DNA of 64,000 nucleotides. Origin: Puffinus mauretanicus (lineage: Eukaryota > Chordata > Aves > Procellariiformes > Procellariidae). The position numbers and the translations under genes were made by a program. The notes under the pieces are model-generated. The model was not told the DNA's origin. It saw only the letters and a program-made list of their open reading frames with translations, and did not search any database. Position 1 is the stretch's first letter. Each line of letters begins with the position of its first letter. The DNA lies in contig JAJKFH010002689.1 in assembly GCA_023333565.1 (NCBI GenBank), positions 62,001-126,000 of the forward strand, in the 5' to 3' direction. Shown in pieces: positions 13,601 through 30,840 of this stretch.

Positions 13601-15791
13601 TTGAGGCGGTAAGCTCACGACAACGCAAGGCAGCGTCCGGGGAGTTTCATAAGCCGCCATCTCCATGCCAAATCCCCCAAGCTCCTCCTGCTCAGAGGGA
13701 AACACACAGACAAGACCTGAGGTTCCCAGCTTTGGGAGCTCAATTTCCCTTTTTCCAGCAGGGAAGCTGCTGTCTGCAGCCTGACGTCCACTCGGACCTA
13801 AGGAGAAGCCCTCTGACGGGGCTAAGCTCAAAGCACGCGGGAAAAGAGCACCTAAGGGAGCTCTAAAGACCAGTCGTCCCCAGTTTAGAAATCCAGCGCT
13901 AACCGAACCACCCAACAGCACGAGCAGCAGAGCAGGAACGGGCACTCCGGGTCCCTCCATGTCAGCCCTTCCCTTCACCCGGCCGGCGGCACGGAGCCAT
14001 CAGCAGATCCTGCCGGACCGCAGAGAGGTGCGAGGCCCATTCCTTGCTCCGGAGCAAACTTCAGCCTCATTTCTCGCACAGTCTGGGCCCTCTCCTGCCC
14101 AGCAGGGCCTCCACCTGCCCCGTCCAACTCTTTGTTCAGCTGTTTTCAGGGTTACTGCTAGCCAACAATATCGTTTTCTCCCAAATGGCCAGCTCCGCTT
14201 GATTTACTGAGAGCGCAGGGGAGAGACGTTTGCGTCAGGCTTTCCAAAAAACAGCTCGCACCTCCTGGTTCAGACTGAACAAGGAAAGGATCACCCCCAA
14301 AAGAAGCATATTTAGCACACACTCAGGAGAGGAAACGATGCTGGAGGAGCAGCTGGTGGGGGCTTGAGCAATTAAGGCCTCGGCTCAGCAAAGTGCAAAA
14401 TGCCACCGGTACAAAATCCAGACGCTTGGCACCTCCGGGAACAAAGTCTGCACCGAGAAACACCCTCGTGCTCGGTGCGTGACGGCCGCCCCCTCCCTGG
14501 GGTTTCATCTCCCCCCACATTAAGCAGCAAATAACACCGGTCGGCCGTGTCGGGAGGGCAGGGTTTACCTGCTTTCAAGGCACAGGCGCCATGTGCTCGA
14601 GCAATGGACGTGCCCCTGGCAGACATGGCCCCCGGGCAGGCTTTGGGGTCAGGAGGTGTTTTGGGATGCCCAGAGCGGCTTTCGCAGCACCCCTGTGCAT
14701 TTCCAGCCGCAAAGGCTGGACCCAAAAGGAGCCGTGGCTGCAGGATTTAAGGGAAAGAAAAGAGACAACGATGACATGATCCCGGCAGAGTTTGCTCCAG
14801 CACTTCAGGCTTTTTTTTTGTCATTTATTGAACACGAATGTGCTTGGATACCCAAAATAACGGTAAACGCTGCTGCCGAAACGGCTCCTGCGGGCGATGA
14901 TGCGGTAACCTGTCCCACGAGGGCTGGCCTGTACGGAGCAGCCCGCAGCCATGCTTCCTGGCATGTCCCATCTCAAGGCCAAGGGGACGAAAGGGGTGGC
15001 GTGATTCAATCCTGATTTGATCTCAAGCGATCCCAGCACGCCTGGATATATATTCCCAGCAGCTGTTATCAAGGTGGGAAAGAATGGCCTAGCAGTACTG
15101 GTTTTGAGGGAAGAAGCCAGGCAGGTATTGCAGCCTCCAAACACGAGCACGGGCTCTGCTTGGACAGCCAACGCTCGCAGCCGACCCGCTGGCTATTCGC
15201 TTCCAATCCATCCTCTCCAACACCTCCAGCCACACAAATGCAGCTTCTGCGGGAATAAAACACTCCCTTGGCATGGGGGCTGCTCTGAAATACTTTTCTC
15301 CTCATAGCCCGCTCCTCCGTTCTCACTGAGCTCTGGGCAGGGTGCCTCTCTGCGCTTAGCCGCCCCGCGCCTCTCTGATCACGCCCTCCGAGGCCCAAGC
15401 TGTCCTGCTTGGGTGGTTTCAGCGGGGGCAGGTCCCCTCTCTCCTGCCAGGATCTCAGCCCGCTCTGCCGCAGCAGCCGGCGGATAACCAGCGCGCTCTC
15501 GGAGAGCGGCACGGCCAGAAACCCGAACAGATCTGGTTCATCCCGCATCCAGAGGGTTTTGCGGCACGGCCCAGATAACACACAAGGAGAAGGTGGCACA
15601 GTGGGATGCTCGGTGGCTCTCGCCAAGCCTGGCTATCAGCTCACTGACAGATGGGGAGAGAACGGTCACTTTAAGGCACTTCAAGAGTTTAATTATTAAT
15701 TTTTCCCAATGAAATCTACCCCCTCTCGGGCAGGCATGCCACCTTGCCCCAAGCAGAGCCTGTGCCCTGCTGCTGACATGCCTTGGAAAGG

Positions 15792-15857
15792 GGTCCGTCC
15801 ATCCGTCTATCTGTCTGTCCTTCCTTCCTTCCCCCTTTCCTTTTTTCTTTGCTTCTA
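15792..15857. repeat. Pyrimidine-rich imperfect tetranucleotide tract
   Basis: A run of TCCG, TCCA, TCTG and TTCC tetranucleotides followed by a CCCTTTCC/TTTTTTC stretch. It is a simple microsatellite in the ZNF687 intron, and its length is probably polymorphic. Confidence 0.7.
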
Positions 15858-18800
15858 GCACATGAAAAGGCTCTCTGGGCATGCCAGGTAGAAAATAATA
15901 CTCTGCCAGGGCGCTCGATGGGCCATTTGAAACCCCCGGCATTGTTTTCCCTGCTCCAGGCGGCAGCAGGGGATTAAAACTTCAGCCATTATGCGCATGT
16001 TTTGTGCTCCATTGTGCTCCGCTCAGCCGTCCCTCCGCATTAACATCTAAACAGGTCGCACGTCCAGCCCAGAGCCGGGTCCAGGCATCTCCCTGCCGCA
16101 GCAGCTTCGCCAGGGCCTGCTCTCCCTTCCTCCCCGTACGCCCAACCACGGACCTTGCACCGGAGCAGCGGAGCTGAGCGAGCTGGGTGTTTCCACAGGT
16201 CAAGCAGGAGCGGAGGAGAAACGCAGGGCGCTGGCAGTGGTTTTCTGAACGGCCACGGCAATCCCCTCGTCTGCGGTTTTCCCGCATGGCGTGGCAAAGC
16301 CGTCTCTGCCGGCCAGGAGCACGGCAACAGTGGGATCCCTTCCCGAGGGGAACAGGCAGGCCCTTCTCATCCTTCATCTGGAATAAGCACGTCCACGATT
16401 ACTGCAGCTCACTGCAGCAGCCGTTCCCCTTTGCAGAAAATCCCCAAACCCAAGGACTGCAAAGGCCTCGGCTGAACCGGCTGGCGAGCTGCGTGCCTGC
16501 ACAAGCCAGCCAGCGCCGTTTCGCTTCAGCTCAAGGAGGAGGAGGAGCGCCGCTTGAAAACCCCTTCCTGGCTCCATTTCCTACGGGAGGGCGAGCGGGC
16601 AGGGAGCTGGGGATGGCGCAAGGCCCGGCGCTCGCACGGGAGTTGCACCGAGCAGCTAAGCCGGTGCGGAAAAGCACTCCGGCCCCGTCCACCAGCACGG
16701 CAATGCAAACGCGCCTCGCTCGGATGCCTCCGGCCATATCAACGAGGACAAATTATCCCCCAACAGAACTAGCTGTGATGATGCAAACGCCGTGGCAAAT
16801 CCCAGCCTCCAAGCCTGGAGCCGAGGCCGCCCTTGTGCCCGGACCCAGCCCAGGCACACCTAGAGGTTTTGCTGGCAAAACTCGCTCGGCGTGGGGTAAA
16901 AACCGTGGGAGGGGGAACAAAGAGCAGCAAAATCCTACTCCAGACCAACAAACGTGGCCAGCAACTGCAAAAAAAATGGCGGTTTTTTGCGTTAGCACGA
17001 CTTGGTTCGGTCAGGCAGTATATATCTATTTCTATAAATAAATGATATAAGCTGCATCTGTGCAAAAGGGCTCGCCAGCTAAAGCTCTGCCGCCGCGAAC
17101 AAGGCGCCTGTGTTCCCAGAGCATCCGACACGACCCAGCCCCGTTCTGCCGGGGGAGGCCGAGGGACAGAGATCCATGCCCAGCAGCGGTATTTTCCTCT
17201 CCTTTTTAAACGCTGCCTCCTATTTCACGCACCCCAATCGTCCCCGCTTTAAAATTTAGTAAGGAAGAAAATATATTTTCTCCTCATCAAAAAACACCCC
17301 CTCACAGCTCAGAGAAAGGATTTCCAGCCACGCAGCATCCCCGGCTGCGGTCTGCCCACTGCCGCCGATCTCAAGGAGGCTTGAAGTATGGAGGCTGAAT
17401 TATTTGCTGGAGGATGGGCATAGGTAGCTCTTGGGTTTAGTCCTGTACAGACATCCCCAGGAAAAAAAAACCAGCATGTTATTCCCCGCAGCACAGCAAC
17501 CCTCCCGGACAAGGGAGCGGCATCCGTCAGCCCGCGCTGCCCCACCGTTTCGAGCACCATCTCCAAACGCTCTGGGCAGAGGCTGGAGCTCCTCGCCGCT
17601 GCAGAGCTGAGCGAGACCGGCCCGGCTCACGCACGGGGAAGGGAGCAACCTTCTTGCCGCTTTCAGTCTGAAGGTGCTGGTCGCAAAGAGTTTGAACCCT
17701 CTTTTTTTTCTTTATAAGACAGATTTATGATTGCTGTAATTAAAGTAATTAAAAAACGTGCTCCCTTTGTGCTGCACGCTTGCACTGTCCATCTAACGTG
17801 GCTTCTTGGGGATCCCTCCCCGCTGTTTGGATCACACGTGGCAAGAACAAAACCACCCCAGATCTCCCTCCGACGCATTGGGGGGAGAGAAAAACAGAAG
17901 AGAATAACATTTATGGTGAAATAAAAAGAAAGGGCTGGTGTCAGACTGAGAACCGGCAGGTATCACCACTGAAACATCGTTTTTATCTTCCAAAAGGTTT
18001 TGCGACGGCGAGTCTTTAAAAGCAAGAGGCGAAGCTAAAATCAGCTGCGAAGGGAGGGGGGAGGAGACGGTCTCTCACCAACACGCAGCAAACACACAGA
18101 TTCCCCCTGCCGGGATATGAATAGCTAACTCGAAGATTTCATTGAATTCAAGCAAAAAAGATGCTTCATCAGGGAATGGAGCAGGAAACTCGGTTCTTCC
18201 CCGTCCCCCCATCCCCGCAACCGGGTGCAAATCCACGGAGAGGAGCCCGGCAGCCCGGTCCCAAGCTCCCATCCCGGCGCAGAGCACAGCTGCCACGCAG
18301 AGACGACGCATCCTGACCGGAGGCTGGTTGGGGATTAAATTCCCATACGTTTAACAGAATTAAGTCTCTACCATCTGCTAACTTCTGGAGATATCAAAAC
18401 AAACAAGTGGTGGACGAGATCCAGAAATCCCGACGATTTGGCCTGAAAAATTAAGTTTTTAAACACTGGTAGTTGTTTTTGTAGCCACGATCAGCATAAA
18501 GCAGCCTCAATGTCAACGCGGGGAGGTTTTTGTTCCCAGATTTACCAGTATGATCAGGATCCACACTGGTGTACGCGGACAAGGGCTTGGTGGTTCCGGG
18601 CAGACATTTCATGGAAGACTGACCAGGATCTCCCAAGCGTTCAGCCTAACGACGCTCCCCTCACCTGGGATCGTTTCCACGTCGCGATGAGCAGTTACCA
18701 GTTATCTCCAGCCCAGCAGGTTTTGTGCTATTTCATCACGCTAGGTTTTACAATGTAAAGTTTCTAAACTCAGCCAGGACACCCCATTTATTCTAGCGGT

Positions 18801-19595
18801 ATAAATAGAAAATCTGCCACGTAGGATGCCAAAAGGAAGGGAACACCGAGTTCCCTCGCTCCCGTCGCACGCCACGACGGCCCCACGCCATAACTGCGCT
18901 CGCTTGCTTGCTCTTAGTGCATTATTATTTTTACAGTACCCAGATGTGTGCTTAGGTACTTAACAGTACAAATAAATTAAAGCCCTAGAAAATACCTTGC
19001 AGGGGACAATCGCACGTTAGCAGAAGGAGGAATTAGACCCAGGAGAACCTAATCGGGGTGGAATAAACCCAGAAAACTAGAGACAAACATGATTCCTGCA
19101 AGACGATGAGAGCTTCAGGCGCTGTTGGTACTCCCGGTCATCACAGGAGATCCTGAGCTACCTCCGCACCGGCAGCACCTCTCCAACAGCCGGAGCCTTG
19201 CGTTTCTGCACGGTCCCCCTGGTTTAGAGTGGTCCCTACAGGGAATCGGGGCCCCCTCGCACAGACCAGGCTGTGGGATTAACACCAGGAGTAAAAGCGC
19301 TGGCAGCACTCACAGAACCTCCTGCTGCTCCTCAGACCCTCACCAGGAGAACTCAGGGGATGAAAGCCTTCGGGAAGCACCTCCGCCCGTCCTCCCGCCT
19401 CTGCTAATGCCAGCACAGCCACATGTGGGGTGACGCATTTTTTTTTCCTCCTCAGACACACTAAAAATACATCCTTTGAGGCAGCTGCTTCCACAAACAA
19501 GGCTCAATTCCTAACACAGTGCTTAAAACCTAAGTATGGAGGCTATCAAACTTCCCCTGCTCACCTTCTAGGGAAGTCTCTTTGAATTAAACTAA

Positions 19596-20531
19596 TTGTG
19601 GGAAGATAATCACAGTCCCCAAGGGCTGCCCGTTACCCGATCACACGCAGACACCAGCAGCGAGGAATTAAGGGACATTACAGGGGCTGAGACCGAGAAA
19701 CGGGAAGAAAAGAGAGCAAAAAAAACGGGTTTGAAAGCAAACAATACGTTCTTACTACCAACCACTCTCCCTCTCACAAACCAAAAACCAGGAGGCTCTC
19801 AAGGAGACCCACAAGAAATAGCCCCACCGAAATGCTCGATCTCCCTGCAGAAGGTCCGCTCCCTGCCCCTCGGCCTCCTCCTCCTCTTCAGGACTTCAAA
19901 GAAAACACCCCCAGCCCGGGGCCACCTCGCTGTCCCAAAGCTGGCCAGCACCCCCCAAACCTTGCTGGACACCTCGAGAAGTAACAGCAAGAACCTGCCG
20001 TTAGTCTTCGCTATTCCCAGTTTCTTCCCTGTGGGAAGTCAGGACGGTGCCCACCTCTCTGCGAGCCTTCTCCTGCATCTGGAGCCACACCTAGAGAGCT
20101 TCCCGATTCCTCCCAACCATCCCCAAACAGGCAGTCAGCTACGGGACCCCCTTTTTCTTCTGAAAACACACAGCCTGTGTTACCGAGGCTGCAACAGGAT
20201 CCTCCCTACACCTCCCATACTCTCTTCTCCCACCAAAACCGGTGTCATAGCGAGATTCTCTCCTCCCAAAACCCTAAACCATTTGGCAGCCGCAGCACTG
20301 TTCTTCCCAGGACGCTGGGGTGTGATAAGAGACCCACACGCCCCGTTCCCAAACACCATCCTCGGGACACCGGTACCTAGAGAAACCAGAGAGGATCTAG
20401 ACAGCCCAGAGCCCGACCGGCTTCTTATTCACATGGCCACTCCTCAAAAACTGGAGGAGCAAGAAAATCCCCCCAGGAACTGCGGCCCCAAAACAAGACA
20501 CCACCTTATTTGCAAGAGATGTTACAGCTGA
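19596..20531 (+). other. Unproven 311-codon open reading frame, antisense inside ZNF687 intron 1
   Basis: An ATG-started frame of 311 codons ends with TGA at 20,529-20,531. The product is rich in Pro, Ser, Leu and Thr. I see no domain, signal peptide, convincing membrane segment or resemblance to a known family. There is no clear promoter or nearby poly(A) signal. The length is unusual for this base composition, but a chance open frame remains the simplest explanation. I do not call it a gene. Confidence 0.15.
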
Positions 20532-20806
20532 AGAACTGGGGGGGCCCTGCCAGCCCGCCTCTGAGCCTTGTGCTGGAGGAGGAAGGCTGCCCTCCCCCTC
20601 CTCAGCCCCCCCAGGGCAGGGAGGAGGAAGGAGCTCAGTCCCAGGAGCTCTGGAAGGGAATGACAACAGTCCCAAATCCCAGAGCTGGAGAGAGGGAGCT
20701 GGGACCAGGCCCTCCCAGGAGCTGTGGGAGCATTTGAACCCCCCAAAGCCTCCCCCAGCTATGGGAGGCCTCATCCTGCCCCTAACTATAGGGAAGCGTG
20801 ACTAGA

Positions 20807-21390
20807 GCCCCCCCCCCCCATTCCCAGTGATATTGGGGAGGGGGGCCAAGCCCAGGTCTCCCCAGGCGATGCAGGTGGGCACCATCAGCCCCTCCACTGC
20901 TGGGGAGGGAGGGGGATATGACCAGGCTCCCCAGAGACAGAGGGGAGGGGAGTCACGACCAGCGTTCCCCCCCAAAAAAAACCTCCCCTCAGGCGGGGGG
21001 GAGGGATGCGCTCAGCCCTCCCAGCAGACGCAGGGGAACACGACCGCTCCCCTCCCCCAAAATCCCAAAGGCAATGACTGTTACGGTCCCCCCCCAATTC
21101 CAAAGGGGATAGGACAGGATGACCGTTAGGCTGCCACCCCCCCAAATCTCGTGGCGAGGGTGGGGATAAACGGTACCTCCCCCCGGCCCGGGGGGAGAGA
21201 GGACGACCGTGACCCCTCCCCCCCCAACCCCGCAGGGGTGAGGGGGTGACCGTGACCCCACCCCAAAGCACGCAGGGGAGGGGCCGCCCATTCCCACCGC
21301 CCCACATCCCGAGCGGGGAGGGGGATGGCTCCTCCTCACCCCCGTCCCGAAGCGGGAGAGGGGCAGGACGGCCCCCTCTGACCGGGGCGG
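20807..21390. repeat. Degenerate C-rich tandem repeat next to the ZNF687 first exon
   Basis: Blocks of roughly 50 bp recur with strong decay. Each holds a run of 6-10 C, then a short AT-containing spacer, a GCAGGGGA-like piece and often TGACCGTGAC or a variant. The clearest copies are at 21,050-21,300. On the minus strand the array lies in a 309-codon frame with recurring PLGxWGG-like peptides, which reflects the repeat and is not evidence of a protein. It lies just downstream of the likely ZNF687 start, in the first intron. Confidence 0.6.
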
Positions 21391-21459
21391 CCCGGGGCCC
21401 CCCCTCCAGGCCCGGGCCCCCCCTCCAGGCCCGGAGCCCCCCTCCAGGCCCCGGGCCCC
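21391..21459. repeat. Three tandem ~19-bp GC-rich units
   Basis: About three near-identical copies of a CCCGGGCCCCCCCTCCAGG-type unit stand directly before further CCCCGC-rich sequence. This is a short minisatellite in the ZNF687 CpG island. Confidence 0.75.
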
Positions 21460-21513
21460 CCGCGCCCGCCCCCCGCGCCCGTGTGAGGCCCGGGGGTCCC
21501 GCGGCGGCGGTAC

Positions 21514-21600
21514 CTGCTGCTGCGGGCGGGGGGCGACAGGCTCCCGCCCAGGCCCCTCCGCGGCGGCCGCTTCTCCTCAGCCACTTCCTGCTTGGCTCGC
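21514..21600 (-). promoter_or_regulatory. ZNF687: Likely ZNF687 noncoding first exon in a CpG island
   Basis: On the minus strand a GC-rich block ends in GCAGCAG followed by GTACCG, a plausible splice donor with GT at 21,512-21,513. It is the best candidate for the 5' UTR exon that splices to the acceptor at 1,673-1,674. CCAAT boxes lie just upstream in transcription direction. The outer (start-site) boundary is an estimate; no TATA box is seen, as expected for a CpG-island promoter. The donor is not a strong consensus, so the true donor may differ. Confidence 0.5.
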
Positions 21601-21662
21601 GCCCCCCGCCCTCCGCCGCCGGCCGCTCGCGCGCCGCGCTCCCGCCCCCCCCGCGCCGCGCC

Positions 21663-22457
21663 ATTGGTGGCGCCGCCCGCCACTCGCCGCCGCGCGCATT
21701 GCGATTGGCCAGCGCCGCTGTCGCTCCCGGGTGGTCGCGGCTGTTCGCACTCCCCGTTGGCGGAGCGGACGACAACTCCGCGGCCGGAGCCCGCCTCCCG
21801 TGGGGTGTGCTCATTGGGGGGCGGGGGTGCCATTCAAAGCACGGTCCCCGCCCACCCCGCTGCCCCGCTGCTTATTGGTGGTTGGCGCTGGCTCGCCCAC
21901 GGGGCAGCCTCGCTGCTTATTGGCTGGAGGCATTGTTCATCAAGTCATCCCGCCTCCTTCCGCTTTCCATTGGTCAAACGAGGTTATCCTTCAATAGGAG
22001 TTCTCGCAGCTATTGGCCACAGGAAATGTCCATCAGGGCGTCTCCCAGCTGTTGTTTTTCCATTGAGCGAGTGACCTGTCGCTCAACACGAGGCCTCGCC
22101 ACTCCGCCAGTCCCATTGGTTGAAAGCACTCGGAGGCGGTTCAACAATCTTCTCCCATTTGCTGGCAACGCTGTCACTCAGGGAGGGGATTACGTGCCTC
22201 CCCCGCCCACCTCCGGCTGGCACGTGATGCACAAAGCTCAGCCCCATTGGTGAAGAGCCCTGTCACTCAGGCACGCCCCTGCCTCTTTGCTCCCCCATTG
22301 GCTGGCCCGCGCACCAGCCCGCCATGACAAAGCCTTGCCACCCATTGAACCGCCTGTCCGCTACTCAACACAAAATCCCGCCCTCCCCTGCGCACGTCCC
22401 CACCCCATTGGCCACCTCCACGACCGACAACATCCATGCCACCCCCTCACTGATTGG
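21663..22457 (-). promoter_or_regulatory. Array of 12 CCAAT boxes upstream of ZNF687
   Basis: The plus strand carries ATTGG (CCAAT on the minus strand, the direction of ZNF687) starting at 21663, 21704, 21813, 21874, 21919, 21969, 22012, 22115, 22246, 22297, 22407 and 22453. Near-miss copies (ATTGA at 22062 and 22344, GTTGG at 21756) fill several of the larger gaps, so the boxes recur about every 41-63 bp. Flanks share fragments such as CGCTGCTTATTGG and TGTCACTCAG. This looks like a decayed tandem repeat of about 50 bp that has kept its NF-Y-type core. NF-Y binding is an inference. Confidence 0.75.
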
Positions 22458-22613
22458 CTGACTCCGCTGCTCAACCACCAAGGCCCACCCCCTCCGGCCT
22501 CACGGTAAACATCCTGCGGGCAGCAGCAGGGGATGCTGGGAGGTGGTGCAGGGGGCGGGGCCGGGACAGCCAGGCCCCGCCCCCAGACACGTGGGCAGGG
22601 GGAGCACAGGGGA

Positions 22614-23010
22614 GACCTGGGGCCCCAGTTCCCCCAGTACAGGGGAGAGCAGGGCCCAGTATCCCCCAGTACAGGGGAGAGCAGGGCCCAGTTCCCCCAG
22701 TACAGGGGAGAGCAGGGCCCAGTATCCCCTAGTACAGGGGAGTGCCGGGGCCCAGTACCCCCCAGTACAAGGGAGTGCCGGGGCCCAGTACCCCCCAGTA
22801 CAGGGGAAAGTGAGGTCCAGTACCACCCAGTACAGGGGAGAGCAGGGCCCAGTATCCCCCAGTACAGAGGAGTGCCGGGGCCCAGTATCCCCCAGTACAG
22901 GGGAGTGCCGGGGCCCAGTATCCCCCAGTACAGGGGAGAGCGGGGCCCAGTCCCCCTCCCCGCAGCACAGAGGACACCCGGGGCCCAGTTCCCCCCAGTG
23001 CAGGGGAACC
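22614..23010. repeat. Minisatellite of about 12 units of 31-33 bp
   Basis: A unit of the form GGCCCAGTATCCCCCAGTAC followed by AGGGGAGAGCAG or AGGGGAGTGCCGG repeats about twelve times. Most units differ by a few bases; the last two are more diverged. The C-run and the G-run in each unit could pair as a hairpin. It lies between the poly(A) signal of PSMD4 and the CCAAT array of ZNF687. Open frames across it on both strands encode repeated GPVPPSTGE-like or LGVLGPGTP-like peptides and are artefacts of the repeat. Confidence 0.92.
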
Positions 23011-23098
23011 AGCGGCCCCCCCCGGAGGGGCCTGGGCTGCCTCCCAGCAGGGCTCATCCCCAGCGAGGCGTCAGGACAGAGACCCCCGTGGAAAAGCC

Positions 23099-23104
23099 TT
23101 TATT
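23099..23104 (-). terminator. PSMD4: PSMD4 poly(A) signal
   Basis: AATAAA on the minus strand, about 127 nt after the PSMD4 stop codon. Cleavage is expected near 23,070-23,090, leaving a short 3' UTR of about 150 nt. Confidence 0.85.
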
Positions 23105-23230
23105 GCCCCGTTACAGCAGAGCCCGCCCGCCCCTGCCCCGCCGGGCGCTGCCCCGCACCGGCCCCGGCCCCGCGGGCAGGCGGCCGACTCACCCCCGGGG
23201 CCAGCGGCAGCGGGCCCCGGCCCGGCGCCC

Positions 23231-29854
<6,624 letters not shown>

Positions 29855-29995
29855 CTTGCCTCCTTCCCTCAGACCGGTCCGGACCCGGCCAAACAAGCCG
29901 CCCGCCGATTGGCTCTAGGCTACCGGCCAATCGCCGCTCCCCGTCTTGCGAGGTGAGTCGCGGCGGGCGCGGGGCACGCTGGGAGCTGTAGTGCC
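29855..29995 (-). promoter_or_regulatory. PSMD4: PSMD4 promoter with two CCAAT boxes and a ZNF143-type element
   Basis: Upstream of the PSMD4 ATG the CpG-rich DNA holds two oppositely oriented CCAAT boxes (29,908-29,912 and 29,927-29,931) 15 bp apart. At about 29,975-29,993 the minus strand reads ACTACAGCTCCCAGCGTGC, matching the ACTACAnnTCCCA core recognised by ZNF143/Staf. No TATA box is seen. A plus-strand GCGAG/GTGAGT donor-like site at about 29,948-29,957 hints at divergent transcription. Confidence 0.7.
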
Positions 29996-30240
29996 GCGAA
30001 GGCCGTGATGGCGGAAACCTCCGCCGGGGCCACCAGGCAGAGACCCCCGCCCGGGGACCGTCCCCTCCCTCCGCCACCCCCCTGATGGGGCAGAAACAAT
30101 TCCGCTTGGCCCTTGTCCCCCCGCCGCCCCCCGGGGTCCCGTGCCCCTGCCGGGGGTCCCGTGCCCCTGCCGGGGGTCCCGCCCCGCCCCCGGGGTCCCC
30201 GGACAGAGGAGGCAGGCGCGGTGGGTTCAGCAGCACACCG

Positions 30241-30246
30241 TGTATT
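30241..30246 (-). terminator. PIP5K1A: Possible distal poly(A) signal of PIP5K1A (variant AATACA)
   Basis: The minus strand carries AATACA followed by a GT-rich stretch (CGGTGTGCTGCTG), a plausible variant poly(A) signal with a downstream element. It would end PIP5K1A about 370 bp before the PSMD4 start codon. A canonical alternative lies at 32,166-32,171. Confidence 0.35.
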
Positions 30247-30806
30247 GCGCGTCCAAGAGACAGCGTGGTTCCAACAGCGGACGAGGCCACAAGCGTTACA
30301 CAGCCGAAAGGACAACGGTCACGGCGCGAGCCGCTCCCCGGGGCAGGGGGGACAGCTCCGTCCCTCCCGGGGGGTCCCAGCGGTGGCGATGCTGATGCCG
30401 GTGCAGGACAGACGTCCATCCGCGCCCCATCCCGTCACCCGGCGTCGATCTGGAGGTCACAGCGGCGTCGGCTGCTCCCGGTGTGGCCGGAGAAGCGACG
30501 TCCCATCCCCGCGCTGGAGAAAAGCCGCTCGGGTGTTTAAAAAGACGTCAAAACCCGCCGCCCGCCACTTTGAGACACGCGCACAAAAAAAGAAGCAGTT
30601 CTGGAAACCCATTACAAAGCAGAGGTCCACATATAAATGCCACCCCCCCACCTCCCTACTCGCGGAATAACTATACCCAGGAAAAGGAAAAACCAACACT
30701 TAAATACAACTTCATAAATATTAAATCATGAAAAAAAATTGAGACTTGGTTTTCTTCCCTCCTGGTAAAAAAAAAAAAAAAAAACAAAAAAAAAAAAACA
30801 AAAAAA

Positions 30807-30840
30807 CCCCCAAAACCCCAAACCAACCAACCAACCAACC
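30807..30840 (-). repeat. (TTGG)n plus GGGGTTTTGGGGG element in the PIP5K1A 3' UTR
   Basis: Read on the minus strand, about five TTGG units run into TTTGGGGTTTTGGGGG and then a long T-rich tract. The repeated G pairs and G4/G5 runs could fold as an RNA or DNA G-quadruplex. On the plus strand it reads as CCCCC, AAAA, CCCC and (AACC)n. Confidence 0.8.

Larger units (their letters stand above)
1673..21513 (-). other. ZNF687 intron 1 (about 19.8 kb), no confident gene inside
   Basis: This stretch lies between the first coding exon of ZNF687 and the CpG-island donor at 21,512-21,513. I found no exon chain resembling a known protein on either strand and no tRNA or rRNA. It is mostly unique sequence, with a pyrimidine-rich tetranucleotide tract near 15.8 kb. 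A 311-codon open frame on the plus strand (19,596-20,531) is treated separately as unproven. Additional noncoding 5' exons of ZNF687 could be here; I cannot identify them from sequence alone. Confidence 0.6.

Noticed and set aside
20885..21814. 309-codon minus-strand frame with repeating PLGxWGG-like peptides
   Set aside because: It reads through the ZNF687 first exon and a degenerate C-rich repeat; the periodic peptide reflects the DNA repeat.
21246..22253. 335-codon plus-strand frame across the CpG island
   Set aside because: Extremely GC-rich promoter DNA lacks stops; no domain, and its amino-acid bias (Pro, Arg, Ala, Gly) matches composition only.
22614..23010. Regular repeat considered as a CRISPR-like array
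   Set aside because: Units are contiguous with no unique spacers, in a vertebrate genome; it is a minisatellite.
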